From positions 112,031-176,030 of the forward strand of contig DKRV01000009.1 of NCBI GenBank assembly GCA_002472405.1: a stretch of 64,000 nucleotides of DNA. Reading direction: 5' to 3'. The notes beneath the pieces were generated by a model that did not search any database, was not told the DNA's origin, and was given only the letters and a program-made list of their open reading frames with translations. This stretch comes from Clostridiales bacterium UBA7273 (lineage in GTDB: Bacteria > Bacillota > Clostridia > Oscillospirales > Oscillospiraceae). Shown here piece after piece: positions 32,647 through 39,670 of this stretch. Numbering within the stretch: position 1 is the first letter of the stretch; every line of letters starts with the position of its first letter. Position numbers and translations under genes: made by a program.

Positions 32647-33472
32647 TGACCGCACCTCCCAGTTCTTCCATCGCTTTTGCGAAGCTTTCGTCGTCTATCG
32701 CCTTGCCGTGCCATGCGCTTTTGCCTTCCATGAAGGAAACGCCCTTGCCCTTAACGGTGTTGGCAATGATGACGGTGGGGGCGCCGACTGCGCCGTCGGC
32801 AACGTTTATGCAGAAGTCGAGTGCCTCGAGGTCGTGACCGTCGCACTCAAGCACCGTCCAGCCGAAAGCCTCCCACTTTGCGGAAAGATCGCCCAGGGGC
32901 ATGACCTCGTCGGTCGTGCCGTCGAGCTGAACCTTGTTATAGTCAACTATTGCGATCAGGTTATCAAGCTTAAACTTTGGAGCGCTCATTGCGGTTTCCC
33001 AGATAACGCCCTCGTCCAGCTCGCCGTCGCCGAGAACGGCATAGACCTTGGCAGGAGAGCCGTTGAGCTTGAGCGCCATTGCCATGCCCTGTGCGGCAGG
33101 AAAACCCTGACCGAGCGGGCCTCCGGGGATCTCGACACCGGGGGTGTGCATGTTCGGATGGCCTGCAAGACCGCCCATGCGGCGCAGAGTCATCATATCC
33201 TCAACAGGGAAGAAGCCCTTTTCCGCGAGGTTGCGGTAAAGCATCGGTGCTGCGTGACCCTTCGAGAGCACGAGCCTGTCGCGGTCGGGATCGTTGGGCT
33301 TGGATGCGTCAAGATTCATATGCTCCTGATAAAGATACGTCAGTATCTCGCACACGGAAAGTGAGCCGCCGGGGTGGCCGGATTGCGCTGCGTGTATCGC
33401 AGTCAAAACGTCGATTCTGAAGCGTCTGCAAAGCTCGGTAAGCTCGGCATAGCGCTCGGCAGTTAAAGCCAT
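32639..33472 (-). CDS. Transketolase, N-terminal (TPP-binding) subunit
   Basis: 277 residues. SGHPGGSLSVCEILTYLY, LSKGHAAPMLY and the TPP/Mg motif GDGELDEGVIWE through DNLIAIVDYNK. Split two-gene transketolases are common in Clostridia; the pair moves two-carbon units in the non-oxidative pentose phosphate pathway. Start at 33472 is placed after GGAGGA; an ATG at 33535 has no SD. First gene of a tkt-tkt-galK-mscS operon with a strong promoter. Confidence 0.94.
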   Translation of the reverse strand: MALTAERYAELTELCRRFRIDVLTAIHAAQSGHPGGSLSVCEILTYLYQEHMNLDASKPNDPDRDRLVLSKGHAAPMLYRNLAEKGFFPVEDMMTLRRMGGLAGHPNMHTPGVEIPGGPLGQGFPAAQGMAMALKLNGSPAKVYAVLGDGELDEGVIWETAMSAPKFKLDNLIAIVDYNKVQLDGTTDEVMPLGDLSAKWEAFGWTVLECDGHDLEALDFCINVADGAVGAPTVIIANTVKGKGVSFMEGKSAWHGKAIDDESFAKAMEELGGAVNA

Positions 33473-33540
33473 TATTTTGTCCTCCGTTTGATTAATTTTT
33501 TCTCTTTTTCGTCCCTTAACTACATTCTTTATCATTATAT

Positions 33541-33569
33541 AATATAGAACAACGCCCCTTTAAAGTCAA
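33541..33569 (-). promoter_or_regulatory. Sigma-A promoter of the transketolase operon
   Basis: Minus strand TTGACT (33569-33564), 17 bases, TATATT (33546-33541). The left end of a palindromic element begins 3 bases upstream of the -35 box. Confidence 0.8.
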
Positions 33570-33572
33570 TTC

Positions 33573-33639
33573 TTTTTAGAGGCGAACCGGGCTACCGGAG
33601 ACATATGTATCCGTAGGTGCCCTAATTCGCCTCTAAAAA
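33573..33639. repeat. Palindromic intergenic element, short complete copy (copy C)
   Basis: 67 bp bounded by TTTTTAGAGGCGAA (left) and TTCGCCTCTAAAAA (right), perfect inverted ends of 14 bp. The inside keeps only ATGTATCCGTAGGTGCCCTA from the long form. It fills exactly the space between the -35 boxes of the divergent transketolase and prfB promoters. Confidence 0.88.
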
Positions 33640-33641
33640 TA

Positions 33642-33670
33642 TTTACAAGGAAGAGAGTTTAGTGTATAAT
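33642..33670 (+). promoter_or_regulatory. Sigma-A promoter of prfB
   Basis: TTTACA (33642-33647), 17 bases, TATAAT (33665-33670). The -35 box begins 2 bases after the palindromic element ends. Confidence 0.78.
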
Positions 33671-33702
33671 ATTACAGCTAATTTTATTGAGGAATGATTA
33701 CG

Positions 33703-34809
33703 ATGATAGAATTTGAAGAATATAAGGGAAAACTCAACGGCCTGAAGCCGACGCTGGACGCGCTGCGTGATGCGCTGCACCTTGAAGCAGCCGAGAAAGA
33801 GATCGAGGAGCTTGAGGGGCAGAGCGCGCGCGACGGATTCTGGAATGACGTTGAAAATTCTCAGCGCGTGCAGAAGCGTTTAAAGCAGCTCAAGGCCAAG
33901 GTCGAGAATTACGAAAAGCTCTGCTCTGGCTGGGACGATCTGATGACACTGTGCGAAATGGCCATCGAGGAGGACGACGACTCGATGCTGCCGGAGCTGC
34001 AGAGCGAGTATGCCGAGTTTGAAAAGAAGCTTGAGGAAACGCGCCTTGGCACGCTGCTAACCGGCGAGTACGACGCCAATAACGCCATACTTACATTCCA
34101 CGCAGGCGCAGGCGGCACCGAGGCTCAGGACTGGACGCAGATGCTCTACCGCATGTACAACATGTGGGCCGATCGCCACGGATACACCGTAAAGCTCATG
34201 GACTATCTCGACGGCGACGAGGCCGGCATCAAGAGCGCGACCATCATGATCGAGGGCGAAAACGCTTACGGCTTCCTGAAAAGCGAGCACGGCATCCACC
34301 GCCTTGTGCGCATCTCGCCGTTTGACTCGTCCGGCCGCCGCCACACCTCGTTCTCCGCGGTCGAGGTCATGCCTGAGATCAGCGACGATAACGAGATCGA
34401 GCTGCGCGACGAGGACATTAAGATGGATGTTTACCGTTCCTCCGGCGCAGGCGGCCAGAAGGTCAACAAAACCTCATCCGCCGTTCGCCTGACCCATATC
34501 CCGACCGGCATCGTCGTGTCCTCCCAGGTCGAGCGAAGCCACTTCCAGAACCTCGAAAACTGCCGCAACATGCTCCGTGCACGTCTTGCCGAGATCAAAG
34601 AGCGCGAGCACCTCGAGAAGATAAGCGACATCAAGGGCGTTCAGCAGAAGATCGAATGGGGCAGCCAGATCCGCTCCTACGTTTTCATGCCCTACACCCT
34701 CGCCAAGGACCACCGCACCGGCTATGAAAACGGCAACATTCAAAACGTCATGGACGGCGACATTGATGGATTTATAAACGCATTCCTTGCCATGAAGGCA
34801 GCTACCTGA
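33703..34809 (+). CDS. prfB: Peptide chain release factor 2
   Basis: 368 residues. The stop-codon-reading motif SPF (RISPFDSSGRRHTS) identifies RF2 and GGQ (SSGAGGQKVNKT) is the hydrolysis motif. Recognises UGA and UAA. The usual programmed +1 frameshift near codon 25 is absent: the frame is open from the start, so autoregulation by frameshifting has been lost. Start at 33703 lies 9 bases after GAGGA; an ATG at 33694 overlaps the SD. Confidence 0.93.
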   Translation: MIEFEEYKGKLNGLKPTLDALRDALHLEAAEKEIEELEGQSARDGFWNDVENSQRVQKRLKQLKAKVENYEKLCSGWDDLMTLCEMAIEEDDDSMLPELQSEYAEFEKKLEETRLGTLLTGEYDANNAILTFHAGAGGTEAQDWTQMLYRMYNMWADRHGYTVKLMDYLDGDEAGIKSATIMIEGENAYGFLKSEHGIHRLVRISPFDSSGRRHTSFSAVEVMPEISDDNEIELRDEDIKMDVYRSSGAGGQKVNKTSSAVRLTHIPTGIVVSSQVERSHFQNLENCRNMLRARLAEIKEREHLEKISDIKGVQQKIEWGSQIRSYVFMPYTLAKDHRTGYENGNIQNVMDGDIDGFINAFLAMKAAT

Positions 34810-34866
34810 CAGGTCTATTTTTGCCCATGCGGCGTTAAACGGAGCCAGACATACACAAAGTATGCC

Positions 34867-35327
34867 TTTTTAGAGGCGATTTAAGGCTGTACCTATACAC
34901 CTATTGCGCTTGCCCGGCTCGCAGGTGCTGATGAAACCGTGACTGCCTCGCACAGCATAAGTGCACACTACTGTAGAATCGTAGGGGCGAGCATTGCTCG
35001 CCCGCTTTTTTTGGAGGCGATTTAAGGCTGTACCTATACACTTATTGCGCTTGTCCGGTTCGCAGGTGCGGAGAAAACCGTGACTGCCTCGCTCTACAGT
35101 GGTACTGTGCTCTGTTTTTCAGCGCACTACAGTAATGCGAGGCAGTTGTTGTTTTATCCGCAGTTTCCGGTCGGGCTACAGCAATAAACGTATCCGTAGG
35201 TGCCCCAATGCGCGTCAAAAAAGCCTCGCACTATTGTAGCGCGAGGCAGTTGTTGTTTTGTCGGCAGTATCGAACCGGGATACCGCAATAAACGTATCAG
35301 TAGTTGCCCCGGTGCGAATCTAAAAAA
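34867..35327. repeat. Long, composite palindromic element (copy D)
   Basis: Two left ends (34867, TTTTTAGAGGCGATTTAAGG; about 35007, TTTTTTGGAGGCGATTTAAG) and two right ends (ending at 35222 and 35327). The arms are long: the first right arm reverse-complemented follows the left arm from the end through ATACGTTTATTGC-type sequence to AAAAC and ACTGCCTCGC. Extra GCGAGGCAGT/ACTGCCTCGC hairpins lie inside. It looks like nested insertion or duplication of a non-autonomous element. No protein is encoded inside; the right end enters the neighbouring ABC gene. Confidence 0.75.
34985..35012 (+). terminator. Likely terminator of prfB, inside the composite element
   Basis: GGGCGAGC / GCTCGCCC stem, loop ATT, followed by GC and seven T. 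The T-run doubles as the outer end of the second palindromic-element left arm. The gap 34810-34866 before it shows nothing else. Confidence 0.6.
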
Positions 35328-36052
35328 CGCGTGAGGAATTCGCGGGTCTTGGGGTTCTGTGGATTTTCAAATATATCGTGGGGCTTGCCCTCCTCACAGA
35401 TAACGCCGCCGGACATGAACACGACGTTTGAGGAAACGTCTCGGGCGAACGCCATCTCGTGGGTGACGACGATCATCGTCAGACCGTCCTCGGCGAGCGA
35501 ACGCATAACGTCGAGCACTTCGCCGACCATCTGAGGGTCGAGTGCACTCGTCGGCTCGTCAAACAGCAGCGCTTCCGGCTCCATAGCCAGTGCGCGCGCT
35601 ATAGCAACGCGCTGCTTCTGGCCGCCCGAGAGCTGCGAGGGGCGTGCGTTTATGTACGGGGCCATGCCGACGCGCTCGAGATATTTCATTGCGATGGCCT
35701 CGGCCTCCTCGCGGCTGCGCTTTAAGACGGATACCTGGCCGGTGATGCAGTTGTTGAGCGCGGTCATGTTGCTGAACAGGTTAAAGCTCTGGAACACCAT
35801 GCCGACCTTGGCTCTGTACTGCGAAAGATTCATATCGTGTCCGGTGATGTCCTTGCCGTGATACAGGATCTGGCCGGAGGTCGGAGTCTCGAGCAGGTTG
35901 ATGCATCTGAGCATCGTGCTCTTGCCCGAGCCGGACGCGCCGATTATGCTGAGCACCTCGCCCTTGGAAACGCTCAGATTTATATCGCGCAGAACGGTGT
36001 TTTCGCCGAACTGCTTCTGAAGATGGACAAGCTCTATTACTTTTTCGGACAT
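35297..36052 (-). CDS. Lysine (polar amino acid) ABC transporter ATP-binding protein
   Basis: 251 residues, GlnQ/HisP type. Walker A GASGSGKST (about 37-45), signature LSGGQKQRVAIARAL, Walker B ALLFDEPTSALDP, H-loop VVTHEM. The family core normally ends near TREFLTRFL; here the last eight codons (LDSHRGNY) and the TGA stop lie inside the end of a palindromic element. Third gene of a riboswitch-controlled operon, 3 bases after the permease. Lysine specificity is inferred from the riboswitch. Confidence 0.92.
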   Translation of the reverse strand: MSEKVIELVHLQKQFGENTVLRDINLSVSKGEVLSIIGASGSGKSTMLRCINLLETPTSGQILYHGKDITGHDMNLSQYRAKVGMVFQSFNLFSNMTALNNCITGQVSVLKRSREEAEAIAMKYLERVGMAPYINARPSQLSGGQKQRVAIARALAMEPEALLFDEPTSALDPQMVGEVLDVMRSLAEDGLTMIVVTHEMAFARDVSSNVVFMSGGVICEEGKPHDIFENPQNPKTREFLTRFLDSHRGNY

Positions 36053-36055
36053 AAC

Positions 36056-36820
36056 TTATGCCTCCCTGCTTATGCGGATCTCGGCCGCGCTGTCGCTCTG
36101 CGAGCCGAATATGACGTAGCTGTCATTGCCGTCGAGCTTGCGCTCGACCCAGCGCAGCAGGCGCGTGACCGTGAAGGTCAGGATGAAGTAGATAACGCAG
36201 ACGACCAGATAGGTCTGGAAGGTCTCAAAGCTCTGGCGCTTTATGATGCCTGCAAAGTAGTACAGCTCCGTAACGCCGATGACGTTGAGCACCGAGGTGT
36301 CCTTAATGTTAATGACGAACTCGTTGCTGACCGAGGGGAGAATGTTGCGCATGACCTGGGGGATGATTACCTTGAGCATGGTCTGCGAATGGGTCATGCC
36401 GATGCTCATTGCGCCCTCAAACTGCCCCTTGTCAATGGAGATGATGCCGCCGCGGACGATCTCGGCCATGTATGCGCCGGTGTTTATCGAAACGATCAGA
36501 ATGCCCGAGGGGATAAGCGGCAGGGTGCTGCCGCCGGTGGCGAAGGCATAGCCCCAGTAGATGACCATTGCCTGCACCATCATAGGCGTGCCGCGGAATA
36601 TCTCGACGTACACTGCGATAACCGCGTTGAGGATCTTGTGCAGCACGCGCAGCACCGCGTTTTTGGAGAGCGGAGCTGTGCGTACAACGCCGGTGAGAAG
36701 TCCGATCACGAGACCGGCAACCGTGCCGATGAGCGCGATCAGCATGGTGTTGCCCACGCCGTCAAGCAAATTGGGATAATATTTGATTACTATATTTACA
36801 ACATCGTTTAAAAAGCTCAT
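36056..36820 (-). CDS. Lysine (polar amino acid) ABC transporter permease
   Basis: 254 residues, HisM/ArtQ type. N-terminal family motif LLDGVGNTMLIALIGTVAG, five membrane segments, and the EAA loop EGAMSIGMTHSQTMLKVIIPQ contacting the ATPase. The C-terminal ~25 residues are polar and cytoplasmic. Only one permease gene is present, so it should form a homodimer. It lies between the binding protein and ATPase genes. Confidence 0.92.
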   Translation of the reverse strand: MSFLNDVVNIVIKYYPNLLDGVGNTMLIALIGTVAGLVIGLLTGVVRTAPLSKNAVLRVLHKILNAVIAVYVEIFRGTPMMVQAMVIYWGYAFATGGSTLPLIPSGILIVSINTGAYMAEIVRGGIISIDKGQFEGAMSIGMTHSQTMLKVIIPQVMRNILPSVSNEFVINIKDTSVLNVIGVTELYYFAGIIKRQSFETFQTYLVVCVIYFILTFTVTRLLRWVERKLDGNDSYVIFGSQSDSAAEIRISREA

Positions 36821-36847
36821 GGCATTTTACCGGCCTTTCGGTTTTGC

Positions 36848-37744
36848 TTACTTGCGGATGATAACGACGAGGTTGGACTCGTAGTAGGTGTCGGAGAAGT
36901 CGATCTGCTGTGCGCGCTCTGCGGTGGGGCTCATGCCTGCCGCGATCGCGTCGATAGCGCCGGACTCAAGTGCCGGGATGAGGGAATCCCACTCGAAGGA
37001 GTAGATCTCGAGCTTCATGCCGAGCTTGTTTGCAATGTACTGTGCGATCTGGACGTCGTAGCCGTTTGCGTACAGGCCTTCCTTGCCTTCGCCGGAGATG
37101 GGAACTGCGCCGAGGCTGGTGCCGTCCATGTCGGTCCAGTTGTACGGCTCATATGCGCATTCCATGCCGACTCTCAGAACGCCGTTGGTGGTTTCGGGTG
37201 CGGGGCAGCTGATTGCAAATTCGCTTACTTCGCCGCCGGATGCGAGGGTGACTATCTGCTCCATAAGCTCTGCGCGCTGCTCATCGGTGATGGTTGCGAG
37301 GACTTCGTTTATCTGAGCTCTCAGCTCCGAGCCCTTCTTGAGGCCGACTGCGATGCCGACGTCTGCTGCTGTCGCGGTAAAGCCGGTGTCGTTGTTCTTC
37401 AGAGGAATGTAGGTCAGGCTGTCGTCGGACTGGCAGACGGAGAATGCCGTCGGCTCTTCTGCGACGTAGCCGTCGATGGCGCCGGACTTGAGCGCGGTCA
37501 GAAGGTCTGCAAACTCAGGGTAGGTCGAGGACTGGACGTTCTCGATCTGAGTGAGTGCGTCGGCGTGGAAAGTGCCGGCCTGGGCGGCTATCTTGCGGCC
37601 TGCGAGGTCTGCAAGGCTTGTTGCCTTCGTAAGGTCAGCGGCTTCGCTGCCGTTTTCGTTGTCACTGCTGCCGCAGCCTGCAAACAGGCAAAGGCACATT
37701 ACTGCTGCCATAAGCAGCGCGATAAGGTTTCTGGTTCTTCTCAT
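36848..37744 (-). CDS. Circularly permuted lysine-binding lipoprotein (SBP_bac_3 fold)
   Basis: 298 residues. Lipobox FAGC (Cys 24). The order of parts is reversed relative to the family. Residues about 43-168 are the half that normally comes last (SLADLAGRKIAAQAGTF, LKSGAIDGYVAEEPTA, DVGIAVGLKKGSELRAQINE). After a ~20-residue linker, residues about 189-298 are the normal N-terminal half (VLRVGMECAYEPYNW, NGYDVQIAQYIANKLGM, WDSLIPALESGAIDAI, then IDFSDTYYESNLVVIIRK at the very end). The total length fits one full protein. The riboswitch upstream points to lysine. Start at 37744 follows AAAGGAG. Confidence 0.88.
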   Translation of the reverse strand: MRRTRNLIALLMAAVMCLCLFAGCGSSDNENGSEAADLTKATSLADLAGRKIAAQAGTFHADALTQIENVQSSTYPEFADLLTALKSGAIDGYVAEEPTAFSVCQSDDSLTYIPLKNNDTGFTATAADVGIAVGLKKGSELRAQINEVLATITDEQRAELMEQIVTLASGGEVSEFAISCPAPETTNGVLRVGMECAYEPYNWTDMDGTSLGAVPISGEGKEGLYANGYDVQIAQYIANKLGMKLEIYSFEWDSLIPALESGAIDAIAAGMSPTAERAQQIDFSDTYYESNLVVIIRK

Positions 37745-37774
37745 TTTCTTGGAACTCCTTTTGGATAAATTAAT

Positions 37775-37806
37775 AAGCCTGCGACCCGAAGTGGTATCGC
37801 AGGCTT
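37775..37806 (-). terminator. Expression-platform terminator of the lysine riboswitch
   Basis: AAGCCTGCGA / TCGCAGGCTT stem around TACCACTTCGGG, followed on the minus strand by ATTAATTTA. Lysine binding would favour this hairpin and shut off the transporter. Confidence 0.7.
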
Positions 37807-37859
37807 TAGAAAAAAGAAATTCCAAAATTAAATTGCCTTCGATAGCGCTCCACATAAAT

Positions 37860-38012
37860 GTGACAGTCCAACGCTTATTCAGCGAAGTCCCAGCTTCAGC
37901 CCGGCGGCAACCGAACTGTACTTCGGCGGAATTGCCTTTCCTCCGCAGCCGCTTGCCGGCGTATACCGTGGAGTACTCATCGTTTCCGCAACCTCTATCA
38001 GGTGCTGTCTTA
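37860..38012 (-). ncRNA. Lysine riboswitch (L box)
   Basis: Read on the minus strand: GACAGCACC opens P1, then GATAGAGGTTGCG, GATGAGTA, GGAGGAAAGG, CCGCCGAAG, GCTGGG and CGCTGAATAAGCG, closing with GACTGTCA. These are the conserved L-box elements in the right order and spacing, as in the B. subtilis lysC leader. It lies between a strong promoter and the transporter operon and ends in a terminator hairpin, so it should repress the operon when lysine is plentiful. Confidence 0.93.
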
Positions 38013-38022
38013 TTTGAGCCGA

Positions 38023-38051
38023 ATTATAGAACCCTCTTTTTCCGTTGTCAA
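38023..38051 (-). promoter_or_regulatory. Sigma-A promoter of the lysine transporter operon
   Basis: Consensus on the minus strand: TTGACA (38051-38046), 17 bases, TATAAT (38028-38023). The transcript starts just before P1 of the riboswitch. Confidence 0.9.
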
Positions 38052-38086
38052 TACCTTTTTTGCACTTTTAACACATTTGCACGAAT

Positions 38087-38355
38087 TTTTAGAGGCGAAT
38101 TAAGGCTGTACTTATACGTTTATTACAGGTGTCCGGTATCGATACTGCGTAGAAAACCGGAGTTGCCTCGCTCTGTATTAGTCTGACGTGTTGTGGTTCA
38201 TTACAGGCTCCCGGTATCGAAACTGCGGAAAAAACCGTGTATGCCTCGCTCTGTGTGAGCTGGGCGCGTTGTGGTTTATTACAGGTTTCCGGTATCGAAA
38301 CTGCGAAAAAAACCGTAATTGCTTCGCTCAGCGTGAGACGGGCGCGCTGAGTGCC
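38087..38355. repeat. Palindromic element left arm extended by three 78-bp tandem repeats (copy E)
   Basis: Begins TTTTTAGAGGCGAATTAAGG like the other left arms. The section from ATTACAGG recurs at 38122, 38200 and 38278, exactly 78 bp apart, each with CCGGTATCGA(T/A)ACTGCG and AAACCG followed by TGC(C/T)TCGCTC. As 78 is 26 codons, the minus strand stays open over all three units (38089-38385), giving 26-residue repeats; I read this as repeat structure, not a proven gene. No right end is visible. 38356-38424 holds a GTGCGC/GCGCAC hairpin and AT-rich sequence. Confidence 0.8.
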
Positions 38356-38424
38356 CTTTAAAATCCGTGCGCGAAGCGCACACAATAATTATTCATCATT
38401 CATTATTCACTATTAGTTGCCTGT

Positions 38425-38458
38425 AAAAAAGAAGCTTGCATCGCAAGCTTCTTTTTTA
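38425..38458. terminator. Terminator of the LysR gene
   Basis: AAAAAAGAAGCTTGC / GCAAGCTTCTTTTTT around AT; symmetrical, so active on both strands. Confidence 0.85.
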
Positions 38459-39406
38459 CAGATACGGTGTGTCCTCCGGCGGAACGTATTCGTTTTTGAG
38501 TATCTCGCTGAAGCCGGGATCGGCGGCGGTGGTGTCCTCCGTGTCGCGTACATAGTTGATAAACTCAGTCATAAGATCGCTCGGCTCGCGGTTTTTCATG
38601 CGCACGAGGACGTATTCTATCTGCCGGGCCGGGCCTGTTATTATCTTCGTTACCAGCAGATCGTTCGGTGTGTATGTAGTGCGCGGAAAAATGGTTATGC
38701 CGATATCAAGCTCCGACATTGCCACGGCGTCAAGATAGTTTGACAGCGTGCATATAATGTTCGGCTCGGCGTCTGCTTCGGCAAACCATGCGCGTATTGC
38801 GTCGATGCGCGATGGGCGGCTGGGCACTATAAGCGGCTTTCCGGCAAGACTCTTGAGCGGTATCGTATCGCTGCCTCCGGCAAGCTCGTTTGAGCGCGAC
38901 ATTATCGCGACCCACGGGCCGCGCCCGACGGTGATGCCCTCAAGGTGCTCCGTGTCGTAAGGTGCGGCTATCACCGCAAGGTCAACAAGACCCTGACGCA
39001 GCCGGTCGAGCACATCGTCGCTGCTGCCGTTCCACATGCTGTATTTGACATTGGGGAACTCCTCCTTAAATCCGGCTATCCAGCGCGCCGTGAGAAACGG
39101 AGCACGTCCCTCGACGATGCCAAGGTTTATCGTTCCGCTCATGCCGCCTTCAAGACTCATGACTTCGTGCTGAGCCTTTTCGGTCATGTCCAGTATCTGT
39201 GTTGCGCGCAGCAGCAGCAGCCGTCCGGCGTCGGTCAGCTGCAATTGTCTCTTGCCGCGGATGAACAGCTTCGTGCCAAGCTCCTCCTCAAGAGCTTTCA
39301 TCTGGTTGCTCAGCGGCGGCTGGCTCATGCACAGGCGCTCGGCCGCGTGCGTTATGTTCAGCTCCTCGGCAACCACGGTGAAATATCTAAGTGTTCTAAG
39401 ATCCAT
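38456..39406 (-). CDS. LysR family transcriptional regulator
   Basis: 316 residues. N-terminal winged helix (about 1-60, with ITHAAERLCMSQPPLSNQMK) and a type 2 periplasmic-binding-like effector domain (about 90-295). Resembles the CynR/CbbR-like branch in general form; the ligand is unknown. SD AGAGAGG. It lies between the lysine transporter repeats and the Asn T-box operon, facing away from the latter; neither is proven as a target. The last ~20 residues are a polar tail. Confidence 0.88.
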   Translation of the reverse strand: MDLRTLRYFTVVAEELNITHAAERLCMSQPPLSNQMKALEEELGTKLFIRGKRQLQLTDAGRLLLLRATQILDMTEKAQHEVMSLEGGMSGTINLGIVEGRAPFLTARWIAGFKEEFPNVKYSMWNGSSDDVLDRLRQGLVDLAVIAAPYDTEHLEGITVGRGPWVAIMSRSNELAGGSDTIPLKSLAGKPLIVPSRPSRIDAIRAWFAEADAEPNIICTLSNYLDAVAMSELDIGITIFPRTTYTPNDLLVTKIITGPARQIEYVLVRMKNREPSDLMTEFINYVRDTEDTTAADPGFSEILKNEYVPPEDTPYL

Positions 39407-39436
39407 CTTGTTACCTCTCTTTTCTCTGCACGTGGT

Positions 39437-39464
39437 ATTATACCATATTTTTTCGATATGGCAA
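39437..39464 (-). promoter_or_regulatory. LysR promoter with an inverted repeat in the spacer
   Basis: Minus strand TTGCCA (39464-39459), 16 bases, TATAAT (39442-39437). CCATAT (39443-39448) and ATATGG (39456-39461) form an inverted repeat between the two boxes, a probable autoregulatory site. Confidence 0.6.
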
Positions 39465-39593
39465 CCGCAATGGTATATGTATTTTATTTATCAAACTTCT
39501 TGTGCTAATATACCGCCATAAGGTCGAAGCAAGGACAAAACCTTGAACCTTATTTGTTGTAATCATTTGCTCTCTCATCTGTAAAACTGAAGT

Positions 39594-39630
39594 CTGCCGC
39601 ATTCCTCGTGCGGCAGAATTTAGTTTTTTA
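39594..39630 (+). terminator. Terminator upstream of the T-box leader
   Basis: CTGCCGCA / TGCGGCAG stem, loop TTCCTCG, then AATTTAGTTTTTT. No gene precedes it on the plus strand (39407-39593 holds only the LysR promoter), so it may belong to a short untranslated transcript. Confidence 0.6.
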
Positions 39631-39670
39631 TAGGGCAGTGAATACGACGTCAATTGAATACGGCAAATGC

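Noticed and set aside
34810..35296. Possible tRNA or small gene in the prfB-ABC gap
   Set aside because: The stem-loops are explained by arms of the palindromic element; no CCA-type acceptor, TTC-arm or coding frame of note is present.
38122..38355. CRISPR-like array
   Set aside because: The 78-bp units are direct tandem repeats with no unique spacers between them and no cas genes nearby.
39438..39653. Small minus-strand open frame upstream of the LysR gene
   Set aside because: It overlaps the LysR promoter and a terminator hairpin, has no good SD and no recognisable domain.
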